Assembly: GCA_028723145.1 (NCBI GenBank)
Contig: JAQYFM010000091.1
Coordinates: 1-5,320 of the forward strand
Reading direction: 5' to 3'
DNA: 5,320 nt
Source: Spirochaetales bacterium
Lineage (GTDB): Bacteria > Spirochaetota > Spirochaetia > Sphaerochaetales > Sphaerochaetaceae
Part shown: positions 1 to 5,289 of the stretch, one piece after another
How positions within the stretch are numbered: the first letter of the stretch is position 1
Layout of the letters: each line of letters opens with the position of its first letter
Program-made: the position numbers and the translations under genes
The notes under the pieces: model-generated
The model's database searches: none
Told to the model about the DNA's origin: nothing
The model's input: the letters and a program-made list of their open reading frames with translations, nothing else

Positions 1-118
1 GTATTTGCTCGTTGTATTTTGCCCACCTAGCTTTAAGGTGAGCAAAATCATCGTTATTTATGTAGCCAAGAGTTGATGCAAATTTTAAATGTGCCTTATC
101 AATATTAGTTAAAATCAT
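1..118 (-). CDS. Unidentified protein, N-terminal 39 residues only (runs off left edge)
   Basis: A minus-strand reading frame opens with ATG at 118-116 and stays open to the window edge. Its start overlaps the stop codon of the upstream permease gene as ATGA (118-115), and an AGGTG ribosome binding site lies at 130-126, 7 bases before the ATG, so translational coupling in the transporter operon is likely. The visible peptide starts MILTNIDKAHLKF and continues with GYINNDDFAHLKARWAKYNEQ. It is hydrophilic, with no signal peptide or membrane segment, so a cytoplasmic protein is probable. I do not recognise the family. By position, the last visible gene of a sugar-uptake operon is often a glycoside hydrolase, phosphorylase or other sugar-processing enzyme, or less often the transporter ATPase. 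The visible residues do not look like an ABC ATPase N-terminus. That functional idea rests on context alone. Confidence 0.7.
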   Translation of the reverse strand, partial: MILTNIDKAHLKFASTLGYINNDDFAHLKARWAKYNEQI

Positions 119-924
119 TTAACAGCACCTGTAATACCATTTGCAAAGCTCTTTTGAAGAGCTAAGAAGATAATAGCTGTTGGAAGTGTACAGATTAATA
201 CGCCTAGCATTAGCATTCCATAGTCTACAAAGTAACCACCCTTAAGGTTTGCAACTAACATTGGCATTGTAATTGATTCATTTGATTGGAAAATAATCTT
301 TGGCCAAAGATAACTATTCCAAGCATTCATGAATGTTACAGTTGCTGCTGCTCCATATGTTGATCTCATTACTGGGATAAACATTGTAAAGAAAATTCTA
401 ATTTCACCTAAACCTTCAAGTCGTGATGCTTCGATAATGTCATGTGGAAAGGATCTTGCTGACTGTCTAAAGAGCATTATCATAAAAGGTGTTGAAATTG
501 TTGGAAGAATAAGTGCTGCAGTACTGTTGATCAAATGCATTTTTGAAAACATTTTGAAGAGTGGTACGATGGTTGCAACGAAAGGAAGCATCATTGCAAT
601 TAGCAGTACAGACATCAATCTATCTTTATATTTGTCATGGAAAATCTCAAAACCATAGCCTGCAAGAGAGCAAACGAGTAGGGTAAGAACAGTTACAATT
701 ACACTGTTTTTTACTGAGTTCCAAAGCGCTAAAAGTAGATTTTGGTTATCAAGCAATGTCTTTAAATTCTCAAGTAAATATGTTCCTGGAATTAATTTTC
801 CTCTAATTATGTCGATACTTGGGTTTGTTGCACCACAAAACATATAATAGAGAGGAAATACTGATAGGAAGCTGAATATTCCTAAAACTATATATGAAGC
901 TATTAGACCTTTATTTTTAATCAC
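115..924 (-). CDS. Carbohydrate ABC transporter permease, MalG/LacG type (CUT1 family)
   Basis: Inner-membrane permease subunit that should pair with the neighbouring MalF-type protein to form the sugar channel. The product is 269 residues, the usual MalG/LacG length. About six hydrophobic segments are visible (roughly residues 7-29, 71-92, 104-128, 133-152, 185-206, 237-257). The cytoplasmic EAA loop that docks on the ATPase is at about 165-184: EASRLEG, with Glu in place of the usual Asp, ending FIP. WNSYLWP at about 202-208 and the tail NGITGAVK are typical of this subfamily. The frame also has an earlier GTG at 933, but an AAGG there sits only 3 bases upstream. The GTG at 924 has AGGTG 6 bases before it, matching the other sites in this operon, so 924 is preferred. 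It then overlaps the upstream permease stop by 8 bases. The sugar cannot be told from sequence; the LacG/AraQ-like flavour only suggests a sugar or oligosaccharide. Confidence 0.92.
   Translation of the reverse strand: MIKNKGLIASYIVLGIFSFLSVFPLYYMFCGATNPSIDIIRGKLIPGTYLLENLKTLLDNQNLLLALWNSVKNSVIVTVLTLLVCSLAGYGFEIFHDKYKDRLMSVLLIAMMLPFVATIVPLFKMFSKMHLINSTAALILPTISTPFMIMLFRQSARSFPHDIIEASRLEGLGEIRIFFTMFIPVMRSTYGAAATVTFMNAWNSYLWPKIIFQSNESITMPMLVANLKGGYFVDYGMLMLGVLICTLPTAIIFLALQKSFANGITGAVK
126..130 (-). promoter_or_regulatory. Ribosome binding site of the partial gene at the left edge
   Basis: AGGTG on the minus strand, 7 bases before the ATG at 118. It lies inside the last codons of the upstream permease gene and can pair with the UCACCU part of the 16S rRNA 3' end. 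It supports the ATGA-overlap start rather than a later one. Confidence 0.6.
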
Positions 925-1795
925 GTTTATCACCTACCTTCATCTGAATAAATGAGAGTATGCTAATACATACTAGGATGAACACTGAAATTGCTGCCGC
1001 ATAGTTAAAGTTCGGAGTATTTTCGAATGTTGTACTGTATATGTAATGGGCAAGGGTCATTGTTGCCTTACCTGGTCCACCTGCAGTTAAGTTTACTGAT
1101 TCATCAAAGAGCTGTAATGTACCTGATGTAGACATAATTGCTGTTAAGAGAATCGTTGGCTTTAAAAGAGGTATGGTAATCTTTGTAAACTTTTTATAAG
1201 CGCCACAACCATCAATTGTTGCTGCTTCATAAATCGAATTTTCAATATTCTGTAATCCTGCAATATAGAATACCATGTTGTATCCTGTCCATCTCCAAAC
1301 AAGTGCGATGATTACAACAAATCTAGCAGGCCATGTTTTATTAAACCAATCAATAGGTGCAATGTTAATCCAGGAAAGCATGGTATTAATAAATCCATTA
1401 CTTGCAAAGAGTGACTTAAATATCATTGAGTATGATACAAGAGAAGTTGCACAAGGTAAGAAAATCATAGTTCTAAAGATTCCCTTTCCTTTTAGCTTTG
1501 GATTATTTAGCAGTTGAGCAAGGATTAATGCTAATACAAGCATGATAGGAACTTGTATTACAAAATAAAATACTGTGTTAAATAGGCATTCTAAGAATAC
1601 CTTATCTTTAAATAATCTTGTGTAGTTTTGAAATCCTACCCAACGCTCTGATGCGTTATTTCCTCTTTTAAAGGATAGGAGAATTGCTTGAAGCATAGGA
1701 TAAAAGCAGAAGATAAATATTAATAGGGTAGCTGGTAGTAAAATAGCCCAGCCAATTAGGTTCTGTCTTTTTTCCAAAGTAAGTTTTTTTGTCAT
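917..1795 (-). CDS. Carbohydrate ABC transporter permease, MalF/LacF/UgpA type (CUT1 family)
   Basis: Inner-membrane permease subunit, 292 residues, partner of the MalG-type protein encoded directly after it. A short basic N-terminus (MTKKLTLEKRQN) precedes hydrophobic segments at about residues 12-34, 71-96, 108-130, 157-181, 213-230 and 265-285, the six-helix pattern of short CUT1 permeases (not the longer enteric MalF with its extra domain). The ATPase-docking EAA loop is clear at about 190-213: EAATIDGCGAYKKF, then ITIPLLKP. The segment LTAGGPGKAT at about 236-245 is also characteristic of this family. Start ATG at 1795 has GAGGTG 4 bases upstream. It lies 59 bases after the binding-protein stop, with a hairpin terminator in the gap, and overlaps the next permease by 8 bases. 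Substrate unknown; family assignment is firm. Confidence 0.94.
   Translation of the reverse strand: MTKKLTLEKRQNLIGWAILLPATLLIFIFCFYPMLQAILLSFKRGNNASERWVGFQNYTRLFKDKVFLECLFNTVFYFVIQVPIMLVLALILAQLLNNPKLKGKGIFRTMIFLPCATSLVSYSMIFKSLFASNGFINTMLSWINIAPIDWFNKTWPARFVVIIALVWRWTGYNMVFYIAGLQNIENSIYEAATIDGCGAYKKFTKITIPLLKPTILLTAIMSTSGTLQLFDESVNLTAGGPGKATMTLAHYIYSTTFENTPNFNYAAAISVFILVCISILSFIQMKVGDKRD
931..935 (-). promoter_or_regulatory. Ribosome binding site deciding the MalG-type start
   Basis: AGGTG on the minus strand followed by ATAAAC and then GTG at 924-922. It lies inside the 3' end of the upstream permease gene. The same AGGTG core precedes the upstream MalF-type gene and the downstream partial gene, which favours the 924 start over the GTG at 933. 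Confidence 0.5.
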
Positions 1796-1799
1796 TGGG

Positions 1800-1806
1800 C
1801 ACCTCT
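1800..1806 (-). promoter_or_regulatory. Ribosome binding site of the MalF-type gene
   Basis: AGAGGTG on the minus strand, 4 bases before the ATG at 1795. It begins just past the T-run of the intergenic terminator (1811-1817), so transcripts that read through carry an intact site. Confidence 0.6.
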
Positions 1807-1810
1807 AGGG

Positions 1811-1840
1811 AAAAAAATAGGCAGGCTTTATTCGCCTGCC
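1811..1840 (-). terminator. Intrinsic terminator between binding-protein and permease genes
   Basis: On the minus strand GGCAGGC (1840-1834), a 7-base loop GAATAAA, and GCCTGCC (1826-1820) form a perfect 7-bp GC-rich stem, followed by TA and seven T's (1817-1811). It begins 14 bases after the binding-protein stop and ends just before the next gene's ribosome binding site. Because the downstream permeases lack any other obvious promoter in this 59-base gap, it probably works as a partial terminator, or as a 3' end protecting the binding-protein message, so that binding protein is made in excess. Confidence 0.85.
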
Positions 1841-1854
1841 CTTAGGAAAAGGTA

Positions 1855-3141
1855 TTAACCTCCGATAGCGAATTCGACAGCTTCTTGAGCTTTCTTCATT
1901 TCTGCTTTTACATCAGCACCTTTTTGTACAACGTTTGTAATTGCGTCTGTGATTGCAGAACGAATGTCGTTGTAGTATGAACCGAAATCACAAGTAGGAA
2001 CGCCATTAGCATAAGATACGATGTCTGAGTAAACTTTCTGGCCACCAAAGAATTCAACTGGATCTTGGTATTTGCTACTCTTTGCTGCTGGGAGATATGT
2101 TGTGATAACACCATTGTTTACAAGAAGTGTATCATAAAGAGCTGTGTTAGAACCAAGAGTTGTCTTTAAGAAGTCAAATGCAAGTTCCTTATTCTTACAA
2201 GCTGAAGATACTGCCCATGAAGCACCACCGCTGTTAGAGAAGTTAGTTGCACCTGCAACGCCTTCAAGCTTTGGAAGTGGAACTACTGCCCATTTACCAC
2301 TCTGGTCAGCTGCTGCTGTGATTGATGAGATAATCCAGTTACCCTGAATTAAACCAGCTGCCTTACCTGTATTAAATGATGCAATGTACTGATCCCAGTC
2401 TGTATAGTCAGTCATAAGACCTTCTTTGATTAAGCGAGCATAGATCTTAATTGCTTCTTCAAGTACTGCGTTGTTTTCAATGTTAACTTTGCCATTAACA
2501 TATGGGGATGCACCAGCACTCTGTAAGATCATTAATACGATTTCACTTCCACCAGAGGTTGTGAGCATATCAATTCCTGTTGCTTTCTTAACCTTTGTTG
2601 CGTTTTCAAAGAACTGAGACCATGTAACACCGTCAAAATCTGCTACAGTTAAGCCTGCTTTTGCGATGATATCTGTTCTAATTGGCATGATTACAGCACC
2701 GTTATCAAATGGAACACCATAGTGCTTTCCATTAGCTGTTGACATTGCGCTCTTACCTGCTGCAAAGTCAGCAAAGTTGATGCCTGAGTCATCAAGTGTT
2801 GTGAAGATACCAGGGTAGTTAGCGATGAACTTCTGGTATGAGTTATCCTGCATAAGGAAGATATCTGGAAGAGTTGAGTAGTCACCAGCTTGGTCTGCTG
2901 TAACAAACTTTACTTCGATATCTTTTGATGGGTTTTCAACAATATTGAGTTTGAAATCTGGATGTGTTTCCTGATAGATTTTTTCAGCCTCAATTAATGC
3001 AGGAATGTTGAAGTTAGGATCCCATGCCCAAACTGTCAATGTGTTTGTTTTTTCTGCTGGTGCAGATTCCTTAGCACCATTTGCAAAAACAGCTGTTAGA
3101 GCCATGAGCGCGATAAGCGCAACTGCTAATATTTTTTTCAT
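1855..3141 (-). CDS. Periplasmic sugar-binding protein of the ABC transporter (family 1 extracellular solute-binding protein)
   Basis: High-affinity receptor that delivers a sugar or oligosaccharide to the two permeases encoded after it. The 428-residue length is typical of the family. Residues 1-20 form a signal peptide: MKK, a hydrophobic core, then AVFA, with predicted signal peptidase I cleavage before NGAKES. No cysteine follows, so this is probably a free periplasmic protein and not a lipoprotein, which fits a diderm such as a spirochaete. Mature features usual for sugar-binding proteins are TLTVWAWDPNFN (about 34-45), the segment LPDIFLMQDN (91-100), FNTGKAAGLIQGNW, and SGGASWAVSSACKNKELAFDFL, in which the protein repacks into its C-terminal lobe. 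Two cysteines (in SSACKN and PTCDFG) could form a disulphide. Start ATG at 3141 has a consensus GAGGAGG 6 bases upstream. The WAWDPNFN start recalls lactose/arabinose-type binding proteins, but substrate is not predictable with confidence. Confidence 0.95.
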   Translation of the reverse strand: MKKILAVALIALMALTAVFANGAKESAPAEKTNTLTVWAWDPNFNIPALIEAEKIYQETHPDFKLNIVENPSKDIEVKFVTADQAGDYSTLPDIFLMQDNSYQKFIANYPGIFTTLDDSGINFADFAAGKSAMSTANGKHYGVPFDNGAVIMPIRTDIIAKAGLTVADFDGVTWSQFFENATKVKKATGIDMLTTSGGSEIVLMILQSAGASPYVNGKVNIENNAVLEEAIKIYARLIKEGLMTDYTDWDQYIASFNTGKAAGLIQGNWIISSITAAADQSGKWAVVPLPKLEGVAGATNFSNSGGASWAVSSACKNKELAFDFLKTTLGSNTALYDTLLVNNGVITTYLPAAKSSKYQDPVEFFGGQKVYSDIVSYANGVPTCDFGSYYNDIRSAITDAITNVVQKGADVKAEMKKAQEAVEFAIGG

Positions 3142-3147
3142 TTATTA

Positions 3148-3154
3148 CCTCCTC
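3148..3154 (-). promoter_or_regulatory. Strong ribosome binding site of the binding-protein gene
   Basis: GAGGAGG on the minus strand, 6 bases (TAATAA) before the ATG at 3141. It is the only consensus Shine-Dalgarno site in the operon; the permease genes use the weaker AGGTG core. This agrees with high expression of the binding protein. Confidence 0.85.
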
Positions 3155-3174
3155 GGTTATTCCCCGATATCTTC

Positions 3175-3203
3175 ACTATATTGTTCAATAAAAGGATTAA
3201 GAT
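3175..3203 (-). promoter_or_regulatory. Candidate activator-dependent promoter of the transport operon
   Basis: On the minus strand TATAGT (3180-3175) matches five of six positions of the -10 consensus. At 17 bases upstream the -35 position reads ATCTTA (3203-3198), a poor match. A good -10 with a poor -35 is what an activator-dependent promoter looks like, and the TATTGCT repeats start 8 bases further upstream. Transcription would begin near 3168, giving a leader of about 27 bases. This was read by eye in very AT-rich DNA, so the call is tentative. Confidence 0.3.
3179..3190. repeat. Palindrome TATTG-TT-CAATA between the divergent promoters
   Basis: A perfect 5-bp inverted repeat around TT. 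It includes the candidate -35 of the regulator promoter and touches the candidate -10 of the transport operon. Its left arm shares TATTG with the two upstream repeats and lies 32 bp (three turns) from the first. It could be another binding site of the same regulator or of a second one, or chance in AT-rich DNA. Confidence 0.35.
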
Positions 3204-3208
3204 ATATA
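3181..3208 (+). promoter_or_regulatory. Candidate promoter of the AraC-type regulator gene
   Basis: Plus-strand TTGTTC (3181-3186), 16-base spacer, TATATA (3203-3208); TATAGA at 3205-3210 is an alternative -10. Transcription would begin near 3215, about 54 bases before the ATG at 3269. It would overlap the divergent operon promoter and place the TATTGCT repeats at and just after the start site, a position suited to autorepression. Tentative because the region is AT-rich throughout. Confidence 0.3.
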
Positions 3209-3210
3209 GA

Positions 3211-3238
3211 TATTGCTTATATATTTATTTTTATTGCT
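3211..3238. promoter_or_regulatory. Direct repeat TATTGCT x2, 21 bp apart: candidate AraC-type operator
   Basis: TATTGCT occurs at 3211-3217 and again at 3232-3238 in the same orientation, start to start 21 bp, two helical turns. Similarity continues weakly to the right (TATTGCTTATATATTTA against TATTGCTAAATATTTAA). AraC-family proteins have two helix-turn-helix units and often bind paired direct half-sites about 21 bp apart, and a gene for such a protein starts 31 bases away. Seen from the transport operon the repeats lie just upstream of its candidate -35 region, the expected place for an activator. The repeat and spacing are seen directly; the function is inferred. Confidence 0.4.
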
Positions 3239-3268
3239 AAATATTTAAAAATATTTCATAATTTTGGT

Positions 3269-4105
3269 ATGAGTAATTACCACTTTGATGTAAATCTTGA
3301 TGGAATTAGCAGTAAGGTCAATCTACTTTATATTTCACACAGTAGGGATGAAAATGACTGGCCTAGTATTATTCATTCACACCTTTTTTGTGAACTTCTT
3401 TACATTGAAAAAGGCAAAGGAGAATTGCTGGTTAATGGTAAAAAAATACTCATTAATGAGCGTGATTGTATCCTGCTTCCTGCTAACAATCTTCATACAG
3501 AAACATCCTCTGAAACAGAAAAATTAGAGTACTATGCATTGGGTATTTCAGGCTTATCTGTAAGCTATGATGATTATAAAGGACCTATATTAAATTTTGG
3601 AAGTGAAAATGACAGGGTTCGTAATTTAATAAAAAATATGTATGGAGAGGTTAGAAAGAAGAGTAGTAATTATGAACTTATAGTAAAAGGGTATTTTTAT
3701 ATATTATTAACACTATTACTCAGGGTAAAGAAAGCAAATATTGAGGTTAAGAAAAGTGAACAAAATGCAAAAACTAAGCTTAATTTAGTTAAAGATTATA
3801 TTGATTCACACTATATGGAAGACTTCAATCTTGATGAATTAGCCCAAATGTTTAATATTTCAAAGTACCATTTTGTTAGGATTTTTAAAAAAGAGTTCTC
3901 GAAAGGCCCTATGGCATATTTAGAAGAAGTTAGAATTAGAATTGCTAAAAATCTTCTAGCGTCTACTGAAAACCGAATAACAGATATTGCACTTAACTTA
4001 GGTTTTTCATCCTCTTCTTACTTCTCTCAGCGCTTTAAAACTCTAACAGGTATTACCCCTTATGATTACAGAATGATGCTTAGAAACAACGATTTGTTGT
4101 TATAA
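3269..4105 (+). CDS. AraC-family transcriptional regulator with N-terminal cupin-like sensor domain
   Basis: Probable sugar-responsive regulator of the divergently transcribed transport operon; 278 residues, the normal size for two-domain AraC-type activators. The N-terminal half (about 20-100) has the jelly-roll ligand-domain pattern: HSHLFCELLYIEKGKGELLVNG (residues 36-57), then INERDCILLPANNLHTE (62-78). A helical linker follows, then the C-terminal AraC DNA-binding domain (about 170-272). Its first helix-turn-helix is near LDELAQMFNISKYHFVRIFK (188-207) and its second near ITDIALNLGFSSSSYFSQRF (237-256), ending TGITPYDYR, the usual AraC signature end. Start ATG at 3269 has only a weak upstream site. 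The frame is open back to 3005, but that part lies antisense to the binding-protein signal region and does not resemble the family. The gene looks more AT-rich than its neighbours, as is common for regulators. Ligand unknown. Confidence 0.93.
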   Translation: MSNYHFDVNLDGISSKVNLLYISHSRDENDWPSIIHSHLFCELLYIEKGKGELLVNGKKILINERDCILLPANNLHTETSSETEKLEYYALGISGLSVSYDDYKGPILNFGSENDRVRNLIKNMYGEVRKKSSNYELIVKGYFYILLTLLLRVKKANIEVKKSEQNAKTKLNLVKDYIDSHYMEDFNLDELAQMFNISKYHFVRIFKKEFSKGPMAYLEEVRIRIAKNLLASTENRITDIALNLGFSSSSYFSQRFKTLTGITPYDYRMMLRNNDLLL

Positions 4106-4130
4106 TAACATTATGTAATATTTATAACAA
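4097..4130. repeat. AT-rich inverted repeat over the regulator stop codon
   Basis: TTGTTATAA (4097-4105) and TTATAACAA (4122-4130) are perfect 9-bp complements around a 16-base centre that itself contains ATTA-TG-TAAT. The left arm contains the regulator's TAA stop (4103-4105). It may be a weak transcription end or mRNA 3' stem for the regulator, but the bases after it (AAAATTTT) are not a terminator T-run, so I do not call it a terminator. Confidence 0.5.
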
Positions 4131-4146
4131 AAATTTTAAAAAAGTA

Positions 4147-4174
4147 TTGCATAAAATGCCTACTTTATTTTAAT
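4147..4174 (+). promoter_or_regulatory. Candidate promoter of the aspartate-semialdehyde dehydrogenase gene
   Basis: TTGCAT (4147-4152), 16-base spacer, TTTAAT (4169-4174). The -10 matches five of six consensus positions; the -35 keeps only the TTG. Transcription would start near 4181, about 45 bases before the ATG. The 120-base gap after the regulator gene supports a separate promoter, though read-through from the regulator cannot be excluded. Confidence 0.4.
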
Positions 4175-4206
4175 CTTGCGTTGCAAATTAAGAGATTCAT
4201 TTCCTG

Positions 4207-4215
4207 AAAGGTGGG
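4207..4215 (+). promoter_or_regulatory. Ribosome binding site of the dehydrogenase gene, with long spacing
   Basis: AAAGGTGGG followed by seven T's, then ATTATGG. The AGGTG core (4209-4213) is 12 bases from the ATG at 4226, longer than usual. The upstream in-frame GTG at 4211 lies inside this site and has no site of its own, so 4226 is taken as the start. Confidence 0.6.
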
Positions 4216-4225
4216 TTTTTTTATT

Positions 4226-5245
4226 ATGGAGAACAAAATCAAAGTTGCTGTCATGGGTGCTACTGGTGCCGTTGGACAGGTATTTATGTGGATGCTTTCT
4301 GATCATCCATGGTTTGAACTTGCTTACTGTACTGCATCTGCAGCAAGAGTAGGACAAAAGTATGCATCTACCGTTCACTGGGTTATGCCATTTGAGATGC
4401 CTGAAGCAATTAAAGATATTGATGTTAAAGAATTTAATTTTGATGCTATGAAGGAAGCAGGTGTAAAGATTGTATTCTCCGCTCTCCCTGCTGCAGTTGC
4501 TATGGAAGCAGAGCCACAGCTCAGAGCTAGAGGCTTCTATGTATTTAGTAATGCAGCTGCTATGCGCTATGATTCAAATGTACCAATTCTAATTCCTGAT
4601 ACAAATGTAGAGCAGTTAGATTTAATTAGAAGTCAGGGTTATCCTCAGACAGGATTTTGTGTAACAAACGCAAACTGTGTTACAACTGGTCTTGCTATGG
4701 CCCTCGCACCACTTAGAAAGTTTGGAATTAAAACTATTACTATTAATAGTTATCAGAGTGTTTCTGGTGCTGGTTATCCTGGTCTTTCTTCTTTTGATAT
4801 TACAGATAACTGTATTCCTTTCATTAAGGGTGAGGAAGAGAAGATTGAGAAAGAGGTTAAGAAGATTCTTTCAATTAATCCTGAAGTATATGCATATACA
4901 GTTAGAGTTCCTGTTATGTTTGGTCACCTTGAGACTGTTTGGCTTGATTTTGAGCAGGATGTTGAGTGTGATGAAATTGTTAAAGCCTGGAACGACTTTA
5001 AGGAGTGTCAGGATCTTCCTTCAACACCAAAGCAACCAATTGTATATTCTGAAGAACCAACATTCCCACAGCCAAAGTATGCTTTCTGGGGAAATCCAAA
5101 AGGAATGGTTGTTTATACAGGTCGCTTAAAGAAGAAGAATGGTAAGATTGGTTTCTGCCTACTTGTTAATAACATTGTAAAGGGTGCAGCTGGTGGTTCA
5201 ATCCAGAATGCAGAGGCATTTGTATCAAGGTTCCTCAATAGATAA
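4226..5245 (+). CDS. asd: Aspartate-semialdehyde dehydrogenase, fungal/archaeal type
   Basis: Cytoplasmic enzyme that reductively dephosphorylates aspartyl-4-phosphate to aspartate semialdehyde with NADPH, the branch point to threonine, methionine and lysine/diaminopimelate. The product is 339 residues from ATG 4226. Residues 6-18 hold the nucleotide-binding motif VAVMGATGAVGQ; catalytic Cys151 is in TNANCVTTG (147-155); QSVSGAGYPG spans 177-186; EEEKIEKE (203-210) carries the substrate-binding Glu/Lys set; RVPVMFGHLETV (228-238 region) has the probable catalytic His234; LVNNIVKGAAGGSIQNAE (313-330) is the C-terminal cofactor segment. The cysteine context NCVTTGL resembles the fungal/archaeal branch more than the Escherichia coli type. 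SNAAAMRYD and LIPDTN differ somewhat from the usual family motifs. Archaeal malonyl-CoA reductases are paralogues, so that activity is a less likely alternative. The gene appears monocistronic, ending in a strong terminator. Confidence 0.92.
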   Translation: MENKIKVAVMGATGAVGQVFMWMLSDHPWFELAYCTASAARVGQKYASTVHWVMPFEMPEAIKDIDVKEFNFDAMKEAGVKIVFSALPAAVAMEAEPQLRARGFYVFSNAAAMRYDSNVPILIPDTNVEQLDLIRSQGYPQTGFCVTNANCVTTGLAMALAPLRKFGIKTITINSYQSVSGAGYPGLSSFDITDNCIPFIKGEEEKIEKEVKKILSINPEVYAYTVRVPVMFGHLETVWLDFEQDVECDEIVKAWNDFKECQDLPSTPKQPIVYSEEPTFPQPKYAFWGNPKGMVVYTGRLKKKNGKIGFCLLVNNIVKGAAGGSIQNAEAFVSRFLNR

Positions 5246-5264
5246 TTGTCATAAATACTCAGTT

Positions 5265-5289
5265 AGGCGGTCTTCGGGCCGCCTTTTTT
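5265..5289 (+). terminator. Intrinsic terminator of the dehydrogenase gene, cUUCGg loop
   Basis: AGGCGGTC (5265-5272), loop TTCG (5273-5276), GGCCGCCT (5277-5284) with one U-G wobble, then T's to 5289. The C(UUCG)G tetraloop is exceptionally stable. It begins 19 bases after the stop codon and closes the transcription unit. The remaining bases to 5320 show no further gene or signal. Confidence 0.93.

Noticed and set aside
329..658. Plus-strand open frame of 109 codons
   Set aside because: Shadow of the MalG-type permease gene on the other strand; no ribosome site and no recognisable domain.
3005..3268. Upstream extension of the AraC-type reading frame (88 extra codons)
   Set aside because: It runs antisense to the start and signal peptide of the binding-protein gene, crosses its ribosome site and promoter, and shows no family similarity. 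ATG at 3269 gives a normal-length regulator.
3297..3527. Plus-strand open frame of 76 codons
   Set aside because: Out-of-frame shadow inside the regulator gene, without a ribosome site.
4211..4225. GTG at 4211 as the dehydrogenase start (adds MGFFI)
   Set aside because: The GTG is part of the ribosome binding site itself and the next codons come from a T-run. The conserved N-terminus begins after the ATG at 4226.
4106..4225. Possible riboswitch or leader peptide before the dehydrogenase gene (such as a lysine riboswitch)
   Set aside because: The leader from the candidate start site is only about 45 bases, far too short for a lysine riboswitch, and no complete stem set or small reading frame with a ribosome site is visible.
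4160..4378. Minus-strand open frame of 72 codons
   Set aside because: Antisense to the start of the dehydrogenase gene and its leader; no ribosome site or similarity seen.
4677..5129. Plus-strand open frame of 150 codons, leucine-rich
   Set aside because: It lies in another frame inside the dehydrogenase gene. The Leu-rich composition is what a frame shift of that gene produces, and it does not form real membrane-protein features.
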